A DNA stretch of 64,000 nt. Origin: Manduca sexta. Its lineage: Eukaryota; Arthropoda; Insecta; Lepidoptera; Sphingidae. Shown here in pieces: positions 11,816-24,331 of the stretch. The notes below the pieces were generated by a model. That model was given only the letters and a program-made list of their open reading frames with translations. It was not told the origin of the DNA and made no database searches. Both the position numbers and the translations under genes were made by a program. The stretch covers positions 5,828,001-5,892,000 of the forward strand of contig NC_051117.1 in assembly GCF_014839805.1 (NCBI RefSeq), given 5' to 3'. The stretch's first letter is position 1; each line of letters starts with the position of its first letter.

Positions 11816-12821
11816 TAAAGGTAATTTAGGATTTAGTAGTCAGGTAAAGTTTCTTAGCTTTTGGATTTGTTAGTTTGTCTTCGTGGAGTTGAGTTTGAAC
11901 TTGGGAGTTATCGGTACGTGAAGACAAGATTGATTTGTGGATTGGAAATTTTAGTTAATAGGGTAGACAGAAATGCAGTTGTAGCTCCTACGTTTGGCCC
12001 ATATATCTGTCCGTTTCTGATGGGCTACTTACCGCTGTTTGGAGTACAAATTCCGATCCAAGAGAATTCACCTATATTTGAAATCGTTTTTTCCCTACTT
12101 CGCAATCGAACTCGGAACCTCACGGTTTATTTCTACGCCCCTATTATGAAAGGCGATTATGAATAAAAATTATCATAATTGTTTCCGTAGATTATTTCAT
12201 TAATCAAAAGAAATTGCTCAGGATGTGGAGATTGATAGGTCCATAGGTTCACTTAACCTGTCTAATCTTGGATTGATGAGGGGTTATGATAAAAATATAG
12301 GGTGTTGGCTCGTCTAAAACTATGTAGGGATTTTTCATATCCTATATGAAAAAAAATATTTAATAAAAGCATCGATCAAAATCTATGTAATTTGAAATGA
12401 ATGTGTGACTTTGTATATACAGGTGATTTCAAGAGGGTGAAATTGGAAACTATGAGGAACAGCAAAAAAATTGTAAGGAGTGTCGGCACCAATTGTAACG
12501 TAAAACTGAACATTGAATTTGAAAAAAAATCAATATACCCAGCCAAGAATCGAACTCTTTGATTTTCACCAAAAAAATACACTATTTCATTACACTATTC
12601 GATATCGCCAGTTTTAGTTTTCATCAAAATCGAATCGAGACTCCTTTGAGCATCCGCTATTCGTCATAGTTTCGAATTTTGCCATCCATACCCACTTGAA
12701 AAATTCAGCCTGCATACTATAAGTACCTTTTGTAAAGAGAACTAACAAAACCATCTGCTATGTTGTTGATGAGACGAGTGAGGTCTTATTGTGTAGCTTT
12801 TAAGTAATATCTAATATATAG
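11816..12821. other. No gene seen
   Basis: Contains a 101-codon frame (11861-12166, no ATG start) without recognisable motifs. The blocks AATCGAACTCGG (near 12107) and GAATCGAACTC (near 12547) look like reversed tRNA B boxes from worn retroposons. Confidence 0.45.
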
Positions 12822-13048
12822 CTCTGCCTTGGTGGCGAAGTTGTAGTGCTGAAGTCTTGGGTTCGATCCTCGTGTCGGGCAGTGATATTGGTTTTTCTAC
12901 TTCCTTCAAAATCTGGAACTTGTGTCCGATATGGCGATAGGCGCGCCCTTATCATATCATGGGAGGGAATACACAGTCGAAAGTGGGTGCATCATTTGCA
13001 CCTCTCAAATCACGCCTTCGGGGATATAAGGCGCGTGTGTTTGTGTAA
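12822..13048 (+). mobile_element. SINE-A with a short internal deletion
   Basis: Head CTGCCTTGGTGGCGAAG and B box GGGTTCGATCC lie closer together than in the copy at 7902 because about 15 bases are missing between the boxes. The body keeps TGTCCGATATGGCGATAGG and the 3' CCTTCGGGGATATAAGG. Confidence 0.8.
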
Positions 13049-16000
13049 AGCATAAAGTGACAATGCTGAATATTATAAAAAAAAAAAACAAATAAACTCA
13101 CACAACATTATAAAGACAAAACAAGCTTCCAAACCGCCATTAAACGGTATCGGCTAAGACCCAACAAAAAATATATTGCCATTTGTGAAATATACGTCAG
13201 CAAAAAACACATAAGCATTTCACATTCGGGAATGTAACGAGAAAAATAATGTAGGAAAATGATTTCTTTTGTAAGGAGGAAATAGAATGGTACCGTTGGC
13301 AAATTTTGGCAAATTTGAACCGTTTGCAGACAACAATCCCTTTGATGAGTCAAAGTAAGCTCCTGTTTGGTAAACGTTTGCTTTCTTTCATGAATATTGA
13401 TAAAGGGATTTGATACGTTTACAATGCGACAACTTGTCCGATGTGACGCACCGGAATCAACTTCCGACTCCTATGTGAGACATATTTGTTAACTAATTTA
13501 ATTACAATAAATAAATAAAAAATATTTTTCTACAAATGTCGCAAAGAAACCCAAATCGAAAAGGCTCGACGAAATATATCTACTATCAAAAATAATGGCG
13601 CAATTTACAATACTAAAACAAATGCCCATTGAAAGGAATTTTAAAACCAAAATGGAGGCTAAATAATGGTTCCAAAAGATAATCAAACAGTTACTATTTA
13701 CTTTAATATAAGCCTGAAATTCTAACAGGATTTCTTGAATAATTCACTATCGGCTACTTATACCCTGACCTCTGATTGCAGTTATAACCTTTTAAAGGTC
13801 ATGAAACTAAGACAATAAAGTTAAATATCCCTAATTTCGTACAATTTATTTTTCGCCTAAATATGTTAAGAATTAATTAGATTTAATACGATTAGAATTT
13901 TTAAGTATCAACATCAGTATACTGAAAGTCCGATGTTGTTGCCTCTGAGGAATGTGTTATTAAAATCGATGTAGTACGTGGTAGATGCAGAAAATAATTT
14001 AAAAAAATATCCGAGCTAACAAACAAGCTTTAAATTCTTTGAAGATTATATGGTTTCATAATAACGCAACGTCAACATGACCCTGTATGACCTATTACTG
14101 AGAAAGAGCCTTCTCTCCTAAAAGTGTTCAAAGTCGATAAACACCATGTAGTCTTTGTTATACGTAAATTAAAAGCAAACGTTTATTTTTTATTTTTATT
14201 TATTTTACATTTTAAAAATGGAACGGAAATGGATACACGATTCAACACTAAAATATTCAATACATTAACAATAGAACCAATTGGATAGCATTAATAATTC
14301 CTTGTGTTTCTAAAATGATATTTCGTGAATTCCCTCAATATCGACTTACGTACGTAATACCCGAAAACTGATCCCTGAAAGAAACGTATCCTTTTGATGT
14401 GGCGACTTTATACATATTTAAATCAATTTTGGCCCCTACCACGAATATTTTTGTGATATTTTTTTTCGTAAATATTTTGGGATTGAACGGATAATACTAA
14501 TGTCATGAAAAATGAGTATGATAGCTTGTTGCAGTTTGTATTGAAATCGGAAATCTCAAATCCTCCTTTTCCTAATTACTCTTCCATTTCATTAATTCCA
14601 GGTATTTATGTTTTTGATTTTACGGGTTTGTGGGCCATGGATATCAACATTAGGCCTCAGAATTATTTTTTCTGACTTTTAAAAATACTTAATTCTTCCT
14701 AGGAAGTGTATTCTTAGCACAATAAAGCTACTTTCGGTGAATGCAATCTAGTATATGGACTAGAAAACATTTACACGATTGCCACAATTATGCCGGCCCT
14801 ACTAATCGCCGTGTTACGCCTCTCGGGGGTCCACTTAAGAAACCCGTCAGCAGAATTTTCCCGTATCCGACCCTATAACGAAGACGGTCGATTTTTAGGA
14901 AAACAAGGACTTGCTTACAGTTGCATTTTGTTCGAATATGTATAATAGAACAAAATCTCATGAAGAATTTTTAAATAATAATGAAGAATCCAAAAATCTC
15001 CTATTTACCTATATGGCTACCAAAGCTATCTTTCGATAAGAACGTCAGTAATTGCAATGTTGAATTCGCCACCAAAGACGAAATAAAGCCTCTTGACTAT
15101 AATTTTTAGCCGAAGGTATAATTATACATTGATGAGAAACTCGATTTTGTCTATGAACTTCGTTTTTTCGTGGTAAGGGCGCGTTCCAATGTCCACAAAA
15201 TTCAACCGCGCTGAAATATAAGAAAAAAATGTACATAAACAAAAAAATGGAGACATTTGAAATATCTCATAAGTATTAGAGATAAGGAGATTTCGTACCT
15301 TTTTATTCAGGACCGTAATAGTTTTTCAGTTTTATGAAACCAATTTTGTGTTATTATGTTTGTGATGGTACAAATAAAATAGATTTTGGTAATTGACCGA
15401 TGTCATGGGCTTTAGTACTTCTATTTGATTTGCGGTTATTTTGGTGTATTCACCATTGGCTATATATTTTTTTTATTTACGTCAAGAATCAAGACACACC
15501 TACTTATTTATATATTGTGTTGATTGCAATTATATTTTATACCAAAAGATTTGAAAAAAAATCCGTAAGCAATTAATATTTGTAGTCTGTAATCATATTG
15601 ACGTTCTGAAATATCACTACCTGAGAAATACCATTTCAAAGGTGTCTTTTCATAATGAAATGATAAAAGTAGACGAAGCTTGAGAAGTGGCAATGCATAG
15701 TCTCTGCCTTCCGTTTAGGTTTAGAAGCGTGTTAGTATGTATGTACTAACAATCCTATGCACATGTACCACTCATCTGATAATAGAATTATCTGATAGAA
15801 TTTAATTTAATATTTGCAGCGGGCTCCAATATAGACAACCAAATAGGATTTCGATTAATTATTTCATCAACCTTTGTGTGGAATTTATAGAAATACATAG
15901 CTAAAGGACAATTAAATCTGCTAGACTAGATTTCAATAATGATAGTCGGTTTTGGATGACTGGGTTTTTACCTTTACTTTTTTAAGACTTATAAATTATT

Positions 16001-16195
16001 AATTTACTTCTTTAAGAAAGGTATGAGAAATCTCGTCTGTGATTTAATAAAATTTCAAAATGACTTGTGAAGTTGTTGATATAGAAATGATTTGTTTTTA
16101 GTTTTAGAGCGCACTTCAACAGAAAGACAGATCAATAGAGTAACTTTAGGTTTTATGTATTTTTTGGAGAAGTGTCAATATATTTTTTTATACGT
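13049..16195. other. AT-rich DNA, no gene seen
   Basis: About 3 kb with nothing recognisable except a short family H scrap near 14785-14825 (CACAATTATGCCGGCC). Reading frames here are short and look random. Confidence 0.55.
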
Positions 16196-16425
16196 AACAG
16201 CAAAATGACCTGCTACACCTGATGGTAAGTGGAGAGGAGTCCAATAGAATGTCCACTGACTAGAGATGATTACCCCTCGACAGTCGACACAATAATACTG
16301 ACCTGTTGGTACCAGATATACACAGGCTGATCCCGGAACGCGTGACACTTACGTAAGCCACTATGGTAGTTTTAACACCTTGTGTACGCTGGTCGCTATT
16401 CGAGCGGATATAAAATATATCCAAG
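16196..16425 (+). repeat. Family H dispersed repeat
   Basis: Near-complete copy: CACCTGATGGTAAGTGGAG at the 5' side, CGACAGTCGACACAAT, TACACAGGCTGATCCCGG, and the 3' side CTTGTGTACGC followed by CGGATATAAAATATATCC. Confidence 0.8.
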
Positions 16426-18047
16426 CAAACATCACTTCACTGTCATATATGAAATACTATAGCTCAGTCGAATAAACAAGGAGAAACACTTCGCTAATAT
16501 CACACATACAGAATATTATAAATTGAAGTGGTTTCTTAACCTAGATCGTCTGGAACTCACGCTATTCAAATACTAACAAAAGTATGCATATCTCTGTGAC
16601 ATCGCCACGTAAAAACCGTTGGACGTGAGACATAAACTTAGTGCTATTCGTGGATGTATGTAGGTAGATTAGTGGGGTTGACCCCCATCTTGACATCAGC
16701 TGATTAGTTGTTTGTAGGTTAGCAACAAAGTTTTGTTTTCATGCTATTTTACTTAAGGTATTTATAATAATTGTTGCATTTTGGATAATCCCCACTCTTA
16801 ACTATCTGAGAAAAGTTCCGTTTCTTGAGTGTCATATCAGCAATTTTTAGACACTAGGGTGTGACGTGGGGTCACATTAGGCGGGTGACGTATTCAAGGC
16901 AGGCAAAAAATCTGCAGTCTGATTTTTACATGCATTGTCTTAAGTCTATAAATCTACATGGGGCCATGGTCGACAAATTCCTAAACGCTTTCAGTAAAGA
17001 ATGGCAGTAATGGAATAGTAAAACAGGGCTGATCAACCATTGTAGACACTCAAACTCTGTCAAAATGTATTTATTATATATCCATACGTGTTATAAAACA
17101 AAGTCCCCTTTTCTGTTTGTCTGTATGTTAGCGATTTTCTCAAAATCAAGAGAAAAAGCTAGTTTACACATATATAACACCATAACAGTTATACCTATAG
17201 TATTAATGCGATGTTATACAGACAAAAAAGATGATTATTTCTTAACAACTGATTTTAATTTACTATAGGCTATTTCTGTGAATTCCCGCAGGTTGCATAT
17301 AAATCCAATTTCTGGGATATAATGTTGAACAATGGCCGGCGACAAAGGCGCAAACCTCAGCACATTTTTTCGTGGTATTTGTTTATTTATTATATATTTA
17401 TTTGTGTTTAATATGTTGCCCCATATTATTCCGTTTTGTCTTATATGCATCCCATAGTTGTTTGTAAGGGATTGTCTTGTGCGATAAGACTGCCATTTGT
17501 ACTTTTTTTCTATTATCTTCTTCCATGATCTATGTCTCTGGTGTACAAGAAAGTGTAAATAAATAAATATATATTATTCTTTAAAAACAAACCCAAATAC
17601 GTCCCAAAACGTAGTCTGATGCAGTAATATTATCTTTTTATCACGTTGTGAATATTTTCGTTTACGACCAGTAGTTTTAGTGCGACTGTACCGTGTTTGT
17701 GACATATTTTTGAAATACGTTTAGTACTAAAACGCGGAAATATGGGAACCGTTTTTTGATATCAAATATTTTCATTTTGTTATATACATATATTTTATAT
17801 TTTACATAGATATAGGATTAAATTTATTGAAACACCGAATATTATTAATTTTATTTAATAATTTAATTAAATTCTTTTGAATCTACTGATATTACTGGTG
17901 GTAGGTATCTCATATGTGAAAGTCCGCCTAAGTAGGTACCACTGCAATGTTTATTTTTGCCGCCGAGCAACAGTATGTCGTCACTGTTGTGTTCCGGTTT
18001 GAAGAACATTGGACATAATAATACTTAACATCTTATGTCACAGGATG
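16426..18047. other. Mostly unannotated AT-rich DNA
   Basis: Holds a Helitron-like 5' scrap at 17081 and a small palindrome at 16861-16875 (GTGAC, five bases, GTCAC) with another GGGTGACG 10 bases on. No gene. Confidence 0.5.
17081..17166 (+). mobile_element. Helitron-like 5' end fragment
   Basis: Begins TCCATACGTG after an A, then TATAAAACAAAGTCCCC and GTCTGTATGTTAGCGATTTT as in the 54704 copy. The rest is missing. Confidence 0.6.
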
Positions 18048-18175
18048 GCGAGCGCAGTGAAATATCAAACAATACGTAATTAAAGTTATTGGATGGTGTT
18101 TTTACTGTTTATGGGTGGTCGTATCGCTTACCATCAGACGTCGGCAAGGTAGTCTCGTCATTCAAAGCAATAAAA
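18048..18175 (-). repeat. Family G fragment
   Basis: Reverse copy of the family's first part: GGATGGCGAGCGCAGTG, TTGGATGGTGTTTTTACTG, GGTCGTATCGCTTACCATC. Confidence 0.7.
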
Positions 18176-18615
18176 AATTATACTGAAAATATGTCATTGT
18201 TTTACATAACATATTCATTAGAAGATTCGATCAGTTAAATACTTTCAATATCTGATAAATTACGAAGACATTTTGTCCATTGTCGCTGTTATCTACGTTC
18301 TTATCAATCTATTTCATTCCCACACAGGAGAAATCGGAAACAGATCTCTCTATCATTAACATAATTATCTTAAACGAATCTAGAATATTCTCGTTTATAT
18401 ATCGAAAATTACTAATACATATTATGATTTTGAGCGATAAACAGATTCTAAGCAACAATATTCATTATACTATCCATTTGAATGTTAAAATGGAAAATTT
18501 AAACGTATTAGTTTTTAAAATAAATTTAAAATGATTTTCATTTATATTTCAAAATGTTTGGCGCTTGACAGTTAAGAAATAAGTACACCGGAAAAACTCT
18601 ATGTTAATTAATGTC

Positions 18616-18895
18616 TTAGTAATATTCGCCTGATGGAAAGCGATACGACCGCGCATAAACAGTAAAACACCATCCAACAACTTGAACTACAAAGTTTGGC
18701 ATTCCACTTCGCTCGCCATCTTTAGAGATGAGATGTGAAGTCCTAAATCTCCAGTATTTACACTGGCTACAATGTCCTTCAAACGGTACACAACGGTGAC
18801 TACACTGCTGCTTGGCGGCTGAAAACATACGATGGTACCTACCCAGACGGACTGTCACATATGAGAGACCTACCACCAGTATCACACGCTATTAT
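18616..18895 (+). repeat. Family G, near-complete copy
   Basis: Blocks in order: TCGCCTGATGGAAAGCGATA, ACACCATCCAACAACTTGAA, TTCCACTTCGCTCGCCATC, ACACTGGCTACAATGTCC, GACTACACTGCTGCTTGGC, CAGACGGACTGTCACATATG, ACCTACCACCAGT. An 89-codon frame on the other strand is a by-product of this repeat. Confidence 0.78.
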
Positions 18896-18922
18896 TATAA
18901 AATTTGTCACATTTATACTTTT

Positions 18923-19237
18923 CATCATCAGCCCTGTATTATATACTTTCCCACTGTTGGGCACGGGCCTCCTCTACTACTGAGAGGGATTAGGCCTTAA
19001 TCCACCACACTGGCCTAGTGCGGATTGGTAGACTTCACACACCCTCGAAATTCCTATAGAGAACTTCTCAGGTATGCAGGTTCCTCGTGATGTTTTCGTT
19101 CACCGTTAAAACAAGCGATAACTCACAAAAAATACACACATCATTTTTAGAAAAGTCAGAGGTGTGTGCCCTTGGGATTTGAACCTGCGGACATTCGTCT
19201 CGGTAGTCCGTTCCACAACCAACTAGGCTATCGCCGC
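18923..19237 (-). mobile_element. SINE-B (tRNA-derived SINE), full length
   Basis: Read on the minus strand it starts GCGGCGATAGCCTAGTTGG (A box), then GTCCGCAGGTTCAAATCCC (B box), and ends in AATACAGGGCTGATGATG. Target duplications TTTATACTTTT (18912-18922) and TTTACACTTTT (19238-19248) differ at one base. Confidence 0.88.
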
Positions 19238-19522
19238 TTTACACTTTTAGTTAGTCTAAAAGCCAATGTGCTTTAAATTCAAATTAACCTAATCACGATA
19301 AACAGATAATTAATAACAACCACACCCACTAACACGTTTTTACCTTTAATTACCAAACTGGAAAAACTAAAATGCTAGACTCATTAAGTGGAGGGAGTAA
19401 TGGGGTTTGATGGAAACAAGCAAAAACGAATACATTCCGTCGGGCACGGTTAACTATGATTTATAGTTGCTCTGGTGCTTTGAAAAGTGAATTGTATTGG
19501 TATAGACGCCTTTATGTATGTA

Positions 19523-19714
19523 CTAGCGATCCGCCCCGGCTTCGCACGGGTGCAATGCTGACTATGTAATGAATGTTATTATTATACATATAAACCTTCC
19601 TCTTGAATCACTCTATCTATTAAAAAAAACCGCGTCAAAATCCGTTGCGTAGTTTTAAAGATTTAAGCACACATAGGGACAGAGAAAGCGACTTTGTTTT
19701 ATACTATGTAGTGA
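19523..19714 (-). mobile_element. Helitron-like element, complete, 192 bp
   Basis: On the minus strand it runs from TCACTACATAGTATAAAAC to a GC-rich GTGCGAAGCCGGGGCGGATC hairpin-like end and CTAG. The base before is A and the base after is T, the A|T insertion rule of Helitrons. No Rep/helicase; non-autonomous. Confidence 0.78.
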
Positions 19715-19789
19715 TGTGAAATAATTTAATTATGCCTTCGCGAATTATACAAGTGTACCCTGTAAACAAACAGAAATGTTTATTTATAT

Positions 19790-19944
19790 TGTCGGTTGAA
19801 AGGCTAATTGTCTTAAGCGACATTTTTAGCGACACTAAGTTTCATATATGTATATTTCAAATCAGCACCTTTTTATATGTTTTAAACCTAGTTTAAATTT
19901 ATCCAAAATTAAATGTCGCTTAAATCAATTTGCCTTCACCCGTC
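19790..19944. mobile_element. Family D hairpin MITE
   Basis: Left arm GTCGGTTGAAAGGCTAATTG, then CTTAAGCGACATTTTT. The right arm is its inverse, AAATGTCGCTTAAATCAATT, then TGCCTTCACCCGTCG. About 155 bp with no coding capacity. Confidence 0.72.
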
Positions 19945-20214
19945 GCTTGATGCTTTTTAGTAATTGTTCTGTAAAATTTAAAAATATGGAGGTATAAATG
20001 AATAGGTAAAAATGCCTATAATTTTTATTTAATTTTAAATACCGATAACTTATTAACGATTTTCCTGATATAAATGTTTAGGAGGTGGCGGCATACATTC
20101 TTCTATAAATATAGTGTTATTCACGCGTTAGTGACTATTAATATAAAACAAAATACAAATTAAATACAAATGAATATAAGCATTGAAGTAGAATAATATA
20201 TAAAGTTACGGGAG

Positions 20215-20290
20215 ACCATGTAGGCTGCAATGTCTTCAAAACGTTAGAAGAATTTATAAAACAAAAAACCGCCATAAAAAACATAAAATA
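20215..20290 (+). mobile_element. Family B 3' fragment
   Basis: Keeps GGCTGCAATGTCTTCAAAAC, where the fully paired copies have CTTCGAAACGTC, then AACCGCCATAAAA and AATAGTTTTAAT from the terminal repeat. Confidence 0.5.
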
Positions 20291-20604
20291 GTTTTAATGT
20301 CTAATTTGTGAAACATAAGAAAATCTGCGAACCAGTATGTATAAGTGGAAAAATCTTTGAGTCATCACCAGCTTAATCGCTCTTTCGCGCTTTGAAACAA
20401 CCAAACCGTGTTTCACTTGAATTTGATAAGCACTAATGACTATACGGTTTTTGTAATGAAATATTTGGAAAAATCCATTTCGCTCATTATATTCGGGTAT
20501 CGCGTGCTCACTCGAACTGTCATTAATCGTCTTGTACCGAATTAATTCGCTTTTAATCACGATAACGTAGAAATTAAGTTAATGCTGACTGTGTTACACT
20601 AGTA

Positions 20605-21008
20605 TTATGATTTCTTATGTTTAGTCGAATGTTAGACATCAACCCCTTTATTCATAAACGTTATTTATCTAAGGACAGAGCATTGCTGTGATAACAAGTC
20701 TGTTTCTCAGTGCTGACAGCATGGCAGCCTTAGCAGTGCGTAGACATAGGGCCGTTGTGATTGGCTAATATTGAGATACAACTTTAATCTAGTTGGCTGT
20801 CAGATAAACAAAGTTGAGAAACAGACTTGTTATCACAGCAATGCTCTGTCCTTAGATAAATAACGTCTATGAATAAGGCCGTAAAAGTATATAGATGTTG
20901 TAACTGACTTTTTAGATGACTAATCTTAGACCGTCCCGTCTTAGGCTGCAGTGTCCAAAGCGTCGGAAAATTATAATATAAAAATCCGTATAATAGTTTT
21001 ATTTTAAC
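20605..21008 (+). mobile_element. Family B element split by a family F MITE
   Basis: Left remnant ATTTCTTATGTTTAGTCGAA, GTTAGACATC (20609-20641) is the family B head. After the inserted MITE, family B resumes at about 20893 with AGATGTTGTAACTGACTTT, GGCTGCAGTGTCC and ends AATAGTTTTATTTTAA. Strongly diverged. Confidence 0.55.
20643..20882. mobile_element. Family F MITE with ~65 bp inverted repeats
   Basis: Left arm TTATTCATAAACGTTATTTA, then TCTAAGGACAGAGCATTGCT, then GTGATAACAAGTCTGTTTCT. The right arm is the almost exact inverse, ending ATGAATAAGGCC. The loop contains GTGATTGGCTAATATTGAGA. It sits inside a family B copy. A relative without its right arm lies at 46797. Confidence 0.8.
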
Positions 21009-21371
21009 ATTAGTATGATTGAAGATGGTGTATTGTTTTGGATTTTGGAATTTACCCGCCTTTAGCGAATTCTCAACGTATTTCTTCCTCTTTGAAATTA
21101 CAAGGTTGGACACCATTGATTCTTCCAAACGACCAGTCCGTTTAGAATGCATAGTGGTGGAAAATGTATAAAATCATTGTAAATTGCCTTTAGATTCTGC
21201 TAGCTTTATCGTTGAATCGCAGAAGCCAGCTCTCCATTGTAATAAAGTGCCGTAGATTTCGATTGCAGAGGTCCGCCTGTGATACTGTCGGTGCGAGTTT
21301 CTCAAGGAGCAACGCAAATTTAAAGCATTTTACAATGAGAAATTTAATTATTAAACTCTTATTAATTCCTT

Positions 21372-21590
21372 TTTTTATACCAGCACAGTTACTACGCACC
21401 TAATGGTAAGTGCAGTGGGGTATATATGACTGACGAGAGGTGATACGCCTTGGCAGTCGACACAATAGGGGACCGGCCTGTGTTCAATTTTGTACATACA
21501 GGCTGATCCCGGTCGCAAACTTACGTGGGCAACTATGCCGGGTGTTATCTTGTGTACGGCGGTCGTTATCCGGGCGGAGACAAAATATTT
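21372..21590 (+). repeat. Family H dispersed repeat
   Basis: ATACCAGCACAGTTACTACG, CACCTAATGGTAAGTGCAG, TTGGCAGTCGACACAAT, CAGGCTGATCCCGG, TTGTGTACGGCGGTCG, CCGGGCGGAGACAAAATA. Reading frames over it are shadows. Confidence 0.75.
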
Positions 21591-22199
21591 TTTTTTTTAT
21601 AATAAATTTTACTACTTATGAAGTAGGGGAAAAATACAATTTTATAATTAGCTGAGTACCAGTTACGTATGTGTGGGTGGGTGAGAGAGTAGATTTGTTG
21701 TATGTGGAATAAAATTAACAAAGAAGAAATTTATATTGTAACTCATGAGGAGGATGTATAGTCCACAAGCCTTTGCTTAACCACTAAAAAAAAATTACTC
21801 CTTTGCCACGTTTTATAAAATCTAATCTTAACAAGAATTACACTTTTGAATTACATTGTCATACTTGTCTATTAAAATTTCTACCTCTGGCCTAATCATC
21901 AACTCAACGACACCTAGAAATTTATGTACTTCACATTTAAGGCAGCCACGAACCCCTAACAAGACACCAGGCGAATAGGCACTTAGTGTTTGAAAATTTC
22001 ACATTGCACTCAATACTTGGCTGTGATTTAGCGGGGAATGCATTCGCCAAATTGTGCCTCCCGGAGTGACGACACGCCGAATGCGGCATGCACAAATTGA
22101 CGTATGGACGGATTTATTTTTATATACATTGACGTTAACGCTTGATGTGGGAAATCTGGGCATTTGTATTACTTGGTGAGTTCGAGAGTTGCTTGATCT
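21591..22199. other. No feature seen
   Basis: No repeat or gene recognised. Confidence 0.45.
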
Positions 22200-22405
22200 A
22201 TTGTGAGCTCATTCGGCGTAGATCGGACTGTCAACAGCAAAAAAAATATAAGTGTATAATGGAGTTAGATATTGTAGCTTACTTTTCGGAAGACTAACAA
22301 TTCAGTCCGCGCCATGACCAAGACTGCAAAGTCTGCAAAACGTCATTAAATTTAAATATAAAATACCGCAATAAAGTCCGAAAACTAGTTTTATTTTGCC
22401 ATCGT
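22200..22405 (+). mobile_element. Family B element, 5' end missing
   Basis: Starts at TTGTGAGCTCATTCGGCGTA and keeps CATGACCAAGACTGCAAAGT, AAAACGTCATT and the terminal repeat ATAAAGTCCGAAAACTAGTT. The hammerhead-like stem is degraded (CTGC in place of CTTC). Confidence 0.65.
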
Positions 22406-22587
22406 ATTATATTAAATTTAATCTTATTGATCCGTAATCAAGGTAACTGTTGCAATGGAACACCAGTTTCCCTTTATAGTTTTACTTAAAATATCAGACT
22501 GCTGCTTACCGCTATAACAAGGCTTTTAAAGTACATACTATAGAATTAAAGTATATTTTAATATTTTTAGCAAAATACCGTAACGTC

Positions 22588-22705
22588 GGTTGGCAGGCTA
22601 AATGACTTAAGCGACATTTTTTATCGAATAATTGAAACTAGGCCCAAAAACCAGGGAAAAGGGTGCTAATTCCAAATACGTATTCCATGATGTCGCAAAT
22701 AAATG
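22588..22705. mobile_element. Family D MITE, right arm worn
   Basis: Left arm GTCGGTTGGCAGGCTAAATG, ACTTAAGCGACATTTTTT is clear. The middle and a partial right side (GATGTCGCAAATAAATGAC) remain. Confidence 0.55.
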
Positions 22706-23374
22706 ACATCCAAGGCAATACAGAAAATAGCATTAAATCAATATTTGTAATAAATTACATACTATAGAACATAGCACAGCAGCTTCCAACGATTCTAAAA
22801 ATTGTCTATTGGCATTTGAATGCCTCCTCCATTACCGGCAATGCAGTGGTCCATAGAGCAGGAAATGGTCTAGAATCTAGATGCTTATCGGAGTTAGGGA
22901 AATCAGGAACTATGCCAGTGTGCGGTTAATGCCGCAATTTGATTCCCATTCCAATGGCTGCTGATATTTGGACGATTTCGTGTATCGGTATTGATACGGA
23001 TAGATCGGGTATGTCGAAATGTTTGTCAATGCATTAGTGTACAGTTATTTTGAGTGTATCTTCTTGAAAACTATATATGAATTTACTTAAGTACATGTAA
23101 ATAGAAAACTATAAGTTTCAAACAAATCTTCTTCTTCGGGTTTCTGTTACTGAAGGTTGGCAGTCAGTTCCTTGAACATTTTCTTGTTTTTGGCTAGCCG
23201 GAACCGTTCTTTGACCGTTTTTATACCAGTCCAGTTTTTATTTGGAACAGACATTAATAAAAAGTAATTGGAATTTTACACGCCCTAATACCACTACTAC
23301 TCTGTAATGTACTATCACACTACTTTTTTACTACTGAAATAGCCAGCGATATGTTTGAATATTTTTGGAAAAGA
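22706..23374. other. No gene seen
   Basis: AT-rich, no recognisable element. Confidence 0.45.
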
Positions 23375-23425
23375 CCTATGTTCAGCAGTGGACTTCCTGT
23401 GACTGATAATGATAATAATATATTG
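23375..23425 (+). mobile_element. LINE 3' end remnant
   Basis: One frame reads EKTYVQQWTSCD followed by stops and a GATAATGATAATAATA tail. The YVQQWT ending also appears at 54249-54365 and is known to me as the C terminus of lepidopteran LINE ORF2 proteins with a (TGAT/TGA)n tail, probably RTE-like. Only the last residues remain. Confidence 0.55.
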
Positions 23426-24269
23426 GATCCCTAACCGCCGGCCTGGGTCTTGAGCTTCGCCATCGGAGGATCATTAATTTTTTTATATTATTACATGCAT
23501 GTTTTTTTAAATGTATATGTAAAACTGTAAAAAAATACCTTTAAAATAAAGAGAATTGACCATAATATATTGTCATACAAAGATAGTTATTTTGACAATA
23601 CGTTCACAACACTTACGTTCTTACACTCTAACATCCCTTCAAGAATTCTGCCAAACAATCATCAAAAAAAAAAACAAAAAATTAATTCAAAATTGAATAA
23701 AGGGCTTCAGTATAAAACTTCCTCAATTAAATACGAACTTAGATACCGACTGAGTGATGCCGTAAAAAACCTCGCAACTTGTACGATTTGCTATAAACAG
23801 CGGACTTCTGACAGTCTGTTTAAGGCTGTGAAATTTTAACCCTGCCTTGTGTCATGCTCGTGTGTGGTGCAAGGGTTGAGTGAATAGAATGTTATATAAA
23901 AACTTTTTAACAATAAATTGTATCGCGTTCAAAACCACTAAAACCAAGAAATAATTTAACATTACTGTATGCATGTGGCGAAAAATGACACTCAAGCGTC
24001 CATTAAAGTTTATTCGTAAACTAAACTGAGCACTATCTTATTAGTGGGGCGATATAATCTGAATCTACCCGCGTTGTTACAATAATAATTAAATTATTAA
24101 TTAACATTACAATTATCCGTATACTGGTTACCAATTTTGGAATCGGTGTATGATAAAAATTGAGAACCTCTTTTTTTGAAGTCGGTTAGAATAGGATTCA
24201 TATTTCATTGTTTAAATATGATCTGAATGAATACTGCTTTCGTGATGATAATTTTAATACGAAAAGCCT
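23426..24269. other. No gene seen
   Basis: Contains a chance frame of 89 codons (23570-23839) with no ATG start and low complexity. Confidence 0.45.
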
Positions 24270-24331
24270 AAGGTGGCCTAGTCGCACCTCTGCCTACTCC
24301 TTCGGGAATTAAAGATGTGATATATGTGTTC
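24270..24331 (+). mobile_element. SINE-A 3' fragment
   Basis: AGTCGCACCTCTGCCTACTC and CTTCGGGAATTAAAGATGTG match the SINE-A end. Confidence 0.6.

Noticed and set aside
11861..12166. 101-codon frame
   Set aside because: No ATG start and no recognisable motif; it contains a reversed B-box-like block from a worn retroposon.
16855..16892. GTGAC/GTCAC palindrome as a hormone-receptor site
   Set aside because: Arms are only five bases and the spacing does not match a known receptor repeat; chance is likely.
20784..21152. 122-codon minus-strand frame
   Set aside because: It runs across the right arm of a MITE and a worn family B element, so it is a by-product of repeats.
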